Assembly (NCBI GenBank): GCA_021160415.1
Contig: JAGHCP010000129.1
Location: forward strand, 1 to 8,039
Origin: Desulfurococcales archaeon
Lineage (GTDB): Archaea > Thermoproteota > Thermoprotei_A > Sulfolobales > NBVN01
Direction: 5' to 3'
Length of the DNA stretch: 8,039 bases
The position numbers were made by a program, and so were the translations under genes. The notes below the pieces were generated by a model that did not search any database, was not told where the DNA came from, and saw nothing but the letters and a program-made list of their open reading frames with translations. Every line of letters begins with the position of its first letter. The stretch's first letter is position 1. Shown here one piece after another: positions 1-5,000 of this stretch.

Positions 1-21
1 GTCTATGTATGGGGGTAAGTA

Positions 22-633
22 TTGGCCGACGAGGATGAGAGGCTGGGCAAGCTCCTAGCTGCATTGGGAGACGTCATGAGGTCAGCGCATGAGAAAGGCC
101 TTGTGGAGGTTTTCGGGGGCAACGCAAGCTTCAGATGGGGGGAAGGTTTCTACATAACACCTACTCAAGTACCTAAGCATAGACTAACACCGGAAGACAT
201 AGTCTACGTCCCTTTCGATTTGGGGCCTCAGCTCTCGCTGAGCGGCAAGAAAGCATCTGGCGAGTGGAGAATGCATCAATCCATATACCTGAATAATGAG
301 GAGGTTAGGGCTGTGCTGTTCACGAGGAATCCCCTCACGCTGGCTCTGTATTCCTCCGGTCTGAAGGCAGATATGACAATGCTTAAAGGGAGTGAAGTTC
401 TCGGGAAATGCATAGCGGAAGTCAACTCCTTCCCTCCAGGAAGTAAAGAGCTCGCTGAAGCTGTAGGAGTCGCTGTGAAGGAGTGCAGGGTCGTCGTAAT
501 ACTGAATCAGGGCGTAGTTTTCGCGGCCCAAAGTCCTTACAGAGCTCTACATATGGCTGAGACCCTAGAGGAACTTAGCAGGATTACTCTACTAACCAAC
601 ATGCTTAGAGGGTGTAGGGCTCTAACGAACTAA
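22..633 (+). CDS. Class II aldolase/adducin-fold protein lacking the zinc ligands
   Basis: This 203-residue protein has the length and layout of the AraD/FucA class II aldolase family, which normally splits sugar phosphates with a zinc ion. Recognisable family blocks are GLVEVFGGNAS (26-36, phosphate-loop Asn34), FYITPT (43-48), LTPEDIVYV (55-63) and SGEWRMH (79-85), with Glu81 where FucA has its catalytic Glu. The zinc ligands are gone: the usual HTH is FTR (100-102) and the usual NHG is NQG (162-164). The protein is therefore probably not a zinc aldolase, and could be a non-catalytic, adducin-like or re-purposed member. The start is TTG at 22: an in-frame TAA lies at 16-18, GGGGGT at 11-16 can serve as ribosome binding site, and the next in-frame ATG (76) would remove part of helix 1. 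The frame ending at that TAA may be the tail of an upstream gene. The fold call is fairly sure; the function is unknown. Confidence 0.85.
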   Translation: MADEDERLGKLLAALGDVMRSAHEKGLVEVFGGNASFRWGEGFYITPTQVPKHRLTPEDIVYVPFDLGPQLSLSGKKASGEWRMHQSIYLNNEEVRAVLFTRNPLTLALYSSGLKADMTMLKGSEVLGKCIAEVNSFPPGSKELAEAVGVAVKECRVVVILNQGVVFAAQSPYRALHMAETLEELSRITLLTNMLRGCRALTN

Positions 634-1808
634 ATGAACCTCAGCAACCCCACAATCAGCAATATTACTATAGCCGCTGCAGTACCTCCCTGGATTAGGT
701 GGTTAAGGATACGTCTACCTCCCAAAGCCTCTGAAATCAGCCTCCCTCCGTCGGATATGTAGAGAGGGGCAGCATTTATTATGCCCAGAGAAATGTTAAC
801 TATCTCCATCCAGTAGAGAAACCTCGTCCATTCAATAGCGAGTGAGCTAGTGCCATACACAGGTAAGTCCTGAAGGTAAACCCCTATCATACTGCCCGCA
901 GGTTTCCTGACTAAATAATCAGCTGTGGAGTTTGGATCGAACCGAACTTCGTCATTCACGATCTCGGCCTTAGCTAGTTTCAGCCTTATGAGGACTGTTG
1001 TGTTACGGTAAGGCGTCAACATATCGATGAATTGATACACCGACTTCACAGGCGTTCCATTAACGGATAGGATCACGGAGGGTACCTCAACCCCCGCCTT
1101 AATCGCTGGGAGCTCCTCCGACGAATTCATAACCCCAACAATAGTTGGGGCAGTAACTATCTGAGAAGCCACCACAGGAAGTAAAGGCATGGAAATAAGG
1201 AAAAGAACAGTGTTTGCTAACACCCCCGCAGTGAGGACAGTCGCCTTAGCCTTAAGGGACGCCCCTTTATAATCATCCTCGTTAGGCTTCACGTACGCCA
1301 AAGGGAATATGAGGAAGAGCCCCACCCCCCATGCATCTACGCGCCACCCAACGCTGTAGGCAGCGAGCGCATGAAAGAATTCGTGAAGAGCAACACCAAT
1401 TGACAGCGCGATTAGGATGTAGGGAAACACGTTGAGCCCTATAGTAAGGCCAGGTATGACCGGCACGAACGGAGATGAAGCTTTCCCTCCACCTGAAATG
1501 TCTGCATTGAATAAGCCGTAAAGAGAGGGGAGAACCTGCCAGTAGAGTACAGCTAATAATGCGGAGAAGTTAAGCAACCCCGCCACAAGGAAGAACCCCC
1601 TAGTCACTTTGGATGAGGTAAGCCTCTTAAACCTTGGAACCTTACCCACATCAACCATCACCATGAATGGAGAGACCATTATCCCCTTGGATTCGAGCTT
1701 CTTCCTTAAGCCCTCACTTGAGCTTAATAGCGTCAGCGCTGCAATCTCCGCAATCACAGCATATAGCATTACGTGAGCTGCGTCGACCATCAGCTTAACC
1801 GTTATCAC
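630..1808 (-). CDS. Site-2 protease family (M50) intramembrane zinc metalloprotease
   Basis: This 392-residue polytopic membrane protein has the S2P/RseP signature. HEFFH at 142-146 supplies two zinc-binding His and the catalytic Glu within a hydrophobic helix. NAAPLYISDGG at 345-355 is the NxxP...DG motif that supplies the third zinc ligand (Asp353). Hydrophobic segments lie at about 10-28, 70-93, 125-150, 155-175, 190-213, 335-352 and 376-392. Residues about 222-310 (SVILSVNGTPVKS near 244-256) look like a PDZ-type domain between the two catalytic halves. Such proteases cut membrane-anchored substrates, often regulators; the substrate here is unknown. The GTG start at 1808 is preferred because AGGTG lies 8 bases upstream of it, while the ATG at 1790 has no such site. 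The stop overlaps the convergent aldolase-like gene. The divergent small membrane protein starts less than 100 bases away, but no functional link is shown. Confidence 0.93.
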   Translation of the reverse strand: MITVKLMVDAAHVMLYAVIAEIAALTLLSSSEGLRKKLESKGIMVSPFMVMVDVGKVPRFKRLTSSKVTRGFFLVAGLLNFSALLAVLYWQVLPSLYGLFNADISGGGKASSPFVPVIPGLTIGLNVFPYILIALSIGVALHEFFHALAAYSVGWRVDAWGVGLFLIFPLAYVKPNEDDYKGASLKAKATVLTAGVLANTVLFLISMPLLPVVASQIVTAPTIVGVMNSSEELPAIKAGVEVPSVILSVNGTPVKSVYQFIDMLTPYRNTTVLIRLKLAKAEIVNDEVRFDPNSTADYLVRKPAGSMIGVYLQDLPVYGTSSLAIEWTRFLYWMEIVNISLGIINAAPLYISDGGRLISEALGGRRILNHLIQGGTAAAIVILLIVGLLRFI

Positions 1809-1820
1809 TGTCCAAACACC

Positions 1821-1830
1821 TAAAAATAAT
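1821..1830 (-). promoter_or_regulatory. Possible TATA element upstream of the S2P gene
   Basis: On the minus strand this reads ATTATTTTTA, the only strongly AT-rich block upstream of the protease. It lies close to the GTG start, so the transcript would be leaderless or nearly so, or the true element is slightly further upstream. The assignment is tentative. Confidence 0.3.
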
Positions 1831-1867
1831 TATGTGGAGGAATCACACGGAACGGTAACTTAATAAC

Positions 1868-1888
1868 CCTCACTCACTAATCGTGAGG
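1868..1888 (+). repeat. Inverted repeat overlapping the ribosome binding site of the small membrane protein
   Basis: CCTCAC (1868-1873) and GTGAGG (1883-1888) are perfect complements separated by 9 bases. If transcribed, the hairpin would take in part of the GAGGTG ribosome binding site. It could equally be an operator or chance. Confidence 0.3.
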
Positions 1889-1900
1889 TGGTTGCAGAGA

Positions 1901-2131
1901 ATGCCGGGGAGGAAGAACAGCAACGACAACTACTTCGCAGGGGCCTTAGTGCTTATAGGGCTCATGATCATTGCATTGGTTCTGGGTTGGTACGGGTTAC
2001 AAATAGTTAAGGAATCGATAACGAACACTACCACGACCCCCGCACCTACTCCACTCCCCACATCACTACCTGGAAATGAAACTCAAACCACTGCATCACC
2101 TCAGCAGACCAACACAAGCACGACATCATGA
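1901..2131 (+). CDS. Small single-pass membrane protein with Thr/Pro-rich glycosylatable tail
   Basis: This is a 76-residue protein with no recognised family. It has a short basic N-terminus (MPGRKN), one hydrophobic helix at about 12-36, and a low-complexity tail at 41-76 with 14 Thr, 4 Ser and 6 Pro in 36 residues. The tail holds three N-x-S/T sequons (Asn42, Asn59, Asn71). Positive charges before the helix suggest the N-terminus faces the cytoplasm and the tail faces outward, like a mucin-like glycosylated stalk. ATG 1901 is preferred because GAGGTG (1885-1890) is a good ribosome binding site for it; GTG at 1883 would give 82 residues but lacks one. Its stop lies 6 bases from that of the convergent nuclease-like gene. 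It is real-looking because of its clear design, but short. Confidence 0.65.
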   Translation: MPGRKNSNDNYFAGALVLIGLMIIALVLGWYGLQIVKESITNTTTTPAPTPLPTSLPGNETQTTASPQQTNTSTTS

Positions 2132-2137
2132 AGCTCT

Positions 2138-2878
2138 TCAAGAACACGGGTTTCTCTCAGCGCACTCGTCAAACCCGAAGGTTTCTATGTAGTAATCCAA
2201 CCTGCTTATAAAATCCCTGAAGGAAGCTATCGGAACTACGAATGATCCCCTCACAAACCCCCTTAAAGATTCCGTTAAGGTAACCACTGCTGGAACGAAA
2301 AACCTGCACCTTCTGATGGTAGGGAACCTTTCATAGAGAGTTTCACACTCTCCTAGGAAAAGGCGTAGCTTAGCCCTATGCTCTTCAGCTATACCTTTAA
2401 GCTTACTTCTCTTGGAATACCCTGGTGTCCAGTGCTTACAATCTATAGCGACGCCTTTACCCCTTACCGGGTCGCAAGCGAAGACATCTATTTCAAACCT
2501 CCTTGACCTCATCCTAATCGACCGCTTGACTTCGAAACCGCTCAACTCCAGCAACTCAGTTACAAAAACCTCAAAGTCCCTCCAATCCAGAAATGACGCA
2601 ACAGTTGAAGGAAGCGACCCCGCCCTTAAAGCTTCAAGAGCTACAGGCACTAGACTACTGAAACATAGGTCTCCGCCTAAGCCAATATACGTCGACGGAA
2701 AACCCCTTAGTAAAGGCGCTAGAGGGTCAGAAGAAGGCAGACACTTCTCACCTTTTTTCAAGGATTCGAGAAGCTGAAGCAATACCTCCTTCCTAGAACT
2801 CAACTCCCCACACCTAGTCCGTACCACTAAAGCCTTGGATGAGCACCCTCTGCGAATTCCGCATCTTGGCACCAACAA
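2138..2878 (-). CDS. Mrr-like PD-(D/E)xK restriction-endonuclease-fold protein
   Basis: This is a 246-residue protein. Residues about 98-150 match the Mrr-type nuclease core: WRDFEVFVTELLELSGFEV (99-117, the conserved first helix and strand), then FEIDV with Asp131, then AIDCKHW with Asp146-x-Lys148. Asp131, Asp146 and Lys148 correspond to the metal-binding and catalytic PD...(D/E)xK residues, so the site looks intact. The N-terminal 90 residues and C-terminal 95 residues are not recognised. No methyltransferase, helicase or specificity gene is nearby, so a classical restriction-modification role is not supported; DNA repair or recombination is an alternative. The start is uncertain: TTG 2878, TTG 2875 and GTG 2872 are consecutive codons just after an in-frame TAG (2882-2884). 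TTAATTAT at 2892-2899 could be a TATA box for a leaderless transcript. Confidence 0.75.
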   Translation of the reverse strand: MLVPRCGIRRGCSSKALVVRTRCGELSSRKEVLLQLLESLKKGEKCLPSSDPLAPLLRGFPSTYIGLGGDLCFSSLVPVALEALRAGSLPSTVASFLDWRDFEVFVTELLELSGFEVKRSIRMRSRRFEIDVFACDPVRGKGVAIDCKHWTPGYSKRSKLKGIAEEHRAKLRLFLGECETLYERFPTIRRCRFFVPAVVTLTESLRGFVRGSFVVPIASFRDFISRLDYYIETFGFDECAERNPCS

Positions 2879-2978
2879 GAACTATGATGAATGATAATTA
2901 AGCATTGCTGGCGCAGATTTAACGAAGCTAAGTATGGCTTGATCAGCACAACGTTAAGCAATTTCTTAGCAAGTAACG

Positions 2979-3002
2979 AAAACCGGGCTTAGGATCGGTT
3001 TT
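2979..3002. repeat. Perfect 7-bp inverted repeat AAAACCG/CGGTTTT in the intergenic region
   Basis: AAAACCG (2979-2985) and CGGTTTT (2996-3002) flank a 10-base loop. The T-run on the 3' arm makes it resemble a terminator hairpin on either strand, but no gene runs into it from either side. It could be a protein-binding site or part of a small transcript. Confidence 0.4.
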
Positions 3003-3047
3003 AATAGATGCGAACGCCGTCAGCACTCATCACTTTTGCTCAGAGAT

Positions 3048-3070
3048 CACCTCCCTCATCATCTGAGGTG
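3048..3070. repeat. 6-bp inverted repeat CACCTC/GAGGTG upstream of the hexuloisomerase promoter
   Basis: CACCTC (3048-3053) and GAGGTG (3065-3070) are separated by 11 bases and end about 30 bases before the putative TATA box at 3101. This is a suitable place for a regulator binding site, but there is no direct evidence for one. Confidence 0.3.
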
Positions 3071-3100
3071 CTTTCAGCTGGGTAAATTCTAGTAAAATAA

Positions 3101-3110
3101 ACTTATAAGT
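3101..3110 (+). promoter_or_regulatory. TATA-like promoter element for the hexuloisomerase operon
   Basis: The palindrome ACTTATAAGT lies in an AT-rich stretch (3083-3110). Its centre is about 36 bases before the GTG start, which predicts a transcript start near 3131 and a leader of about 10 bases containing AAGGG. Confidence 0.45.
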
Positions 3111-3140
3111 CAGTGTAAGGGAGGTTAAGCAAGGGAAGTA

Positions 3141-3743
3141 GTGGAAGTCTTTAAGGAGTCCTACGCGCTCATCACTAAGTTCGTCACTAGTGCCCTCCAC
3201 TACATTAGGGAGGGTGAGGTTGAGAGCTTCATCAAGCTCCTTGTTTCCGCTTACAGGGAAGGCAGAAAGGTCCTCGTTATCGGTGCGGGTAGGTCTGGAC
3301 TGGTCGGTAGGGCATTCGCTATGAGGTTGATGCACCTAGGTTTCCACGTTTACGTGCTTGGCGAAACGATAGTTCCTGCCCTTAACCCGAAGGATATAGT
3401 CATAGCTATTTCAGGGTCTGGCAGAACTAAGCTCGTAGTTACTGCGGCTGAGGTCGCTAAGTCTGTAGGCGCTTATGTAGCGTCGTTAACGACGTACCCG
3501 GACTCCCCTCTGGGTAAGGTGTCCGACCTCATAATACAGATTCCAGGTAGGTCTAAGGTGAGCGCTGAGGATGACTACAACGTACGTCAGTTAGTTGGGA
3601 TTTACGAACCTCTAGCACCCCTAGGAACTCTTTTCGAGGTCACCGCCCTAGTGTTCCTAGACTCCGTTATATCGGAGCTCATGAGGTTGCTAGGTAAGAC
3701 CGAGGATGATCTTAAGAAGATGCATGCTAACATAGAGATATGA
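3141..3743 (+). CDS. hxlB: 6-phospho-3-hexuloisomerase
   Basis: This SIS-domain protein interconverts 3-hexulose 6-phosphate and fructose 6-phosphate. In archaea it works with 3-hexulose-6-phosphate synthase, mostly in reverse, to make ribulose 5-phosphate. At 200 residues it is close to the usual 180-200. Family hallmarks are VLVIGAGRSGLVGRAFAMRL (44-63), the phosphosugar-binding ISGSGRT (90-96), LTTYPDSPLGKVSD (116-129), PLAPLGTLFE (157-166, Glu166) and the C-terminal helix with His195. The GTG start is the only one available after an in-frame TAA at 3126-3128, and AAGGG (3131-3135) lies 5 bases upstream. The synthase gene is not in the window. The stop overlaps the next gene by ATGA, so the two are probably co-translated. 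Confidence is high. Confidence 0.95.
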   Translation: MEVFKESYALITKFVTSALHYIREGEVESFIKLLVSAYREGRKVLVIGAGRSGLVGRAFAMRLMHLGFHVYVLGETIVPALNPKDIVIAISGSGRTKLVVTAAEVAKSVGAYVASLTTYPDSPLGKVSDLIIQIPGRSKVSAEDDYNVRQLVGIYEPLAPLGTLFEVTALVFLDSVISELMRLLGKTEDDLKKMHANIEI

Positions 3744-4135
3744 CCTCCCCTACCTCACACAAGATGAGGAAGGGCTCGTACTCAGACACCCTTAGGTTCT
3801 TTACTAAAGCTCTTCAGCTAGCTGACCGGGTCAAGGACGACGTCAGCCTAAGAGAGTATGGAAGGGATGCTATCAGAAACATCATTAAGGCTTTACTGAT
3901 GCTCAGAGGGTTTTCAATACCGGACATGGACCTAACCTTCATGGGGAGTGTCGCCTTAGACTCCGGGATCATTGACAAGGCAACATTCTCCAGAATTGTG
4001 AGGTTAAATTTAGGCTTCGGAGGCTTCGGATCCCTAACCCTTGATGATTTCAGGGAGCTGATGGATGAGCTTATAAGGAGAGCCTCATCCCTGGATCCTT
4101 ACCTTTCGAAGCAGATGGAGCTTTACAGGTATTAG
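3740..4135 (+). CDS. HepT/DUF86-like HEPN protein with degenerate RNase motif
   Basis: This 131-residue, mostly helical protein is encoded in an ATGA overlap with the hexuloisomerase, which suggests translational coupling. The run YGRDAIRNIIKALLMLRGFS (40-59), then SIPDMDLTFMGSVALDSGII (59-78) and the C-terminal helix DDFRELMDELIRRASSLDPY (102-121) follow the HepT/DUF86 HEPN pattern. In that pattern a helix pair is followed by a phrase like P..Y.e.f..L...gii and then RNxxVHxY. Here that last motif is replaced by LNLGFGGFG (89-97): Asn90 is kept, but the Arg and His needed for RNase activity are missing. No nucleotidyltransferase (MNT) partner is adjacent. It may be a catalytically dead HEPN acting as a binding protein for its neighbour. 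The family call comes from pattern recognition and is moderate. ATG 3764 is an alternative start. Confidence 0.6.
   Translation: MTSPTSHKMRKGSYSDTLRFFTKALQLADRVKDDVSLREYGRDAIRNIIKALLMLRGFSIPDMDLTFMGSVALDSGIIDKATFSRIVRLNLGFGGFGSLTLDDFRELMDELIRRASSLDPYLSKQMELYRY
4012..4029 (+). repeat. Perfect 9-bp tandem repeat in the HEPN-like gene
   Basis: AGGCTTCGG occurs twice in direct succession (4012-4020 and 4021-4029). It encodes the GFGGFG stretch that stands where the HEPN catalytic motif is expected. It keeps the reading frame. Confidence 0.7.
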
Positions 4136-4146
4136 TTCGTAACAGC

Positions 4147-4156
4147 AAATTAATTA
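4147..4156 (+). promoter_or_regulatory. TATA-like element upstream of the C/D box sRNA
   Basis: AAATTAATTA is the only AT-rich block between the HEPN-like stop (4135) and the sRNA. It is placed for a transcript start in the 4170s, close to the expected 5' end. Processing from the upstream operon transcript is an alternative. Confidence 0.35.
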
Positions 4157-4169
4157 GCGAGCTCTAGGT

Positions 4170-4242
4170 TGAGGGTCATGATGAGGTCATTCAGCAACCC
4201 TGAGCTCGAGCCATGAGGATGTGGCGGCTGTCTGAGCCCTCA
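4170..4242 (+). ncRNA. C/D box guide sRNA (2'-O-methylation guide)
   Basis: All archaeal C/D sRNA elements are present in order. Box C is ATGATGA (4178-4184), D' is CTGA (4200-4203), C' is ATGAGGA (4213-4219) and box D is CTGA (4232-4235). The C'-D guide is exactly 12 bases (4220-4231); the C-D' interval is 15 bases, slightly long. The terminal stem pairs 4170-4176 (TGAGGGT) with 4236-4242 (GCCCTCA): seven pairs including one G-U. It starts directly after box D and leaves one base plus the AT of box C as the three-base K-turn bulge, exactly the L7Ae-binding geometry. D' is followed by GC-TCGA-GC and one C before box C', a matching K-loop. Archaeal guides of this kind assemble with L7Ae, Nop5 and fibrillarin. 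The gene fills the 104-base gap between two convergent genes, and its last 3 bases cover the stop of the antisense gene. The D guide matches the 16S 530 loop. Confidence 0.85.
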
Positions 4243-4920
4243 CCTCTCCCTAATAATTCCTTCAACCGCTGAGGCAACCTCTTTGCTTGAGATGAGGTTC
4301 TGAGGTGGGCGCTTACCAAGGAACTCCTTGGGGAGAGGGTCGCTGCAGAACATGGCCTCGCTTATAACGCCGAAGAACTCTCTTGGCGGTAATATCGCCG
4401 CCGCTCTGATTTCACCCTTCCGCACTGACTCGATGTTAGTTACTATTGTAAGTCCGAAAGCAGCTGTCCCCGCCTTAGTTACGTAGAGCTTGCTCGCGTT
4501 GGGGTGCTTAGTGACGGAAGCTATCTCAACGCCGACGATGTCCACGGCATATTCCGGCTTGTTTTCCTCACCAAGCGCTAGCTTAGGTTTCAGGTTGATA
4601 AGCTGCAGGAGGCAGTACTTAATCTCAGCCACGTGGAGTTTGGACTTCCCTGAAACACTAACTCCTTTCGGAGGTAGAAGGAGCTTCGCAAGCTCTTTTC
4701 CGAGATCCTGAAGCTTCGTGACAGGTTCGTAGGTGATGAGGTAGCTTAGGGGCAGGTATGAATGAAGTATTTCTTCCGAGAACCTTCTCGCCTCCCTCAA
4801 TTTCTGAAGAACTACATTCTTATGTATCGGGTAGTTAAGGTTCCATACCCTGACGATTCTCTCTAACCTGCTGACGGCGTCCCTAACCAAAAGCAATCTA
4901 TAATCCTTCGACGTGTCCAT
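4240..4920 (-). CDS. tRNA-binding (EMAP II/MetRS-C type OB-fold) domain protein
   Basis: This is a 226-residue protein. About residues 124-195 form the OB-fold tRNA-binding domain found in Trbp111, the C-terminus of MetRS and EMAP II. Diagnostic pieces are VDIVGVEIASVTKHPNASKLYV (126-147, of which HPNASKLYV is most typical), IVTNIESVRKGE (159-170), AAILPPREFFGV (174-185) and ISEAMF (186-191, the family's G-x-x-S-x-x-M). The first 120 residues are mainly charged helices of unknown family. It is not a MetRS: no catalytic domain is present. It probably binds tRNA or another structured RNA, perhaps as a chaperone or synthetase cofactor. The start at ATG 4920 is preferred because AGGTGAG lies about 10 bases upstream; GTG 4935 would add five residues but has no ribosome binding site. 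The gene is convergent with the sRNA. Confidence 0.8.
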   Translation of the reverse strand: MDTSKDYRLLLVRDAVSRLERIVRVWNLNYPIHKNVVLQKLREARRFSEEILHSYLPLSYLITYEPVTKLQDLGKELAKLLLPPKGVSVSGKSKLHVAEIKYCLLQLINLKPKLALGEENKPEYAVDIVGVEIASVTKHPNASKLYVTKAGTAAFGLTIVTNIESVRKGEIRAAAILPPREFFGVISEAMFCSDPLPKEFLGKRPPQNLISSKEVASAVEGIIRER

Positions 4921-4956
4921 AGCTTCTTCACTCACCTGAAATAGTTCTGGAGGCGG

Positions 4957-4963
4957 TAATTAA
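4957..4963. promoter_or_regulatory. Possible shared TATA element between divergent genes
   Basis: TAATTAA contains the palindrome TAATTA and lies midway between the divergent start codons (4920 and 5001). A start site about 26 bases away on either side would give leaders of about 14-15 bases, each including that gene's ribosome binding site. The element is short, so the call is weak. Confidence 0.3.
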
Positions 4964-5000
4964 GGAGTGCCCAAGTGATTATATGGGCTAAGGTGGTGAT

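Noticed and set aside
184..531. Open frame of 115 codons on the minus strand.
   Set aside because: It lies wholly antisense to the aldolase-like gene, whose protein shows family motifs; the antisense product resembles nothing.
2412..2777. Open frame of 121 codons on the plus strand.
   Set aside because: It is antisense to the nuclease-like gene, which carries the PD-(D/E)xK motif; it is Ser/Lys-rich and without family features.
2884..2890. ATGATGA on the plus strand as another possible box C.
   Set aside because: No CTGA at a suitable distance and no flanking stem.
3025..3063. On the minus strand, ATGATGA, 12 bases, CTGA, 6 bases, GTGATGA: resembles the first half of a second C/D box sRNA.
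   Set aside because: No D box lies about 12 bases after the second C-like box (the only CTGA is 3 bases away), and no terminal stem can be formed, unlike the sRNA at 4170-4242.
3030..3335. Open frame of 101 codons on the minus strand across the hexuloisomerase start.
   Set aside because: It overlaps the certain hexuloisomerase coding region and its promoter, and the product is low in recognisable structure.
3141..4242. Hexuloisomerase, HEPN-like gene and sRNA as a toxin-antitoxin or abortive-infection module.
   Set aside because: The HEPN RNase motif is absent, the first gene is a clear metabolic enzyme, and the sRNA is a methylation guide.
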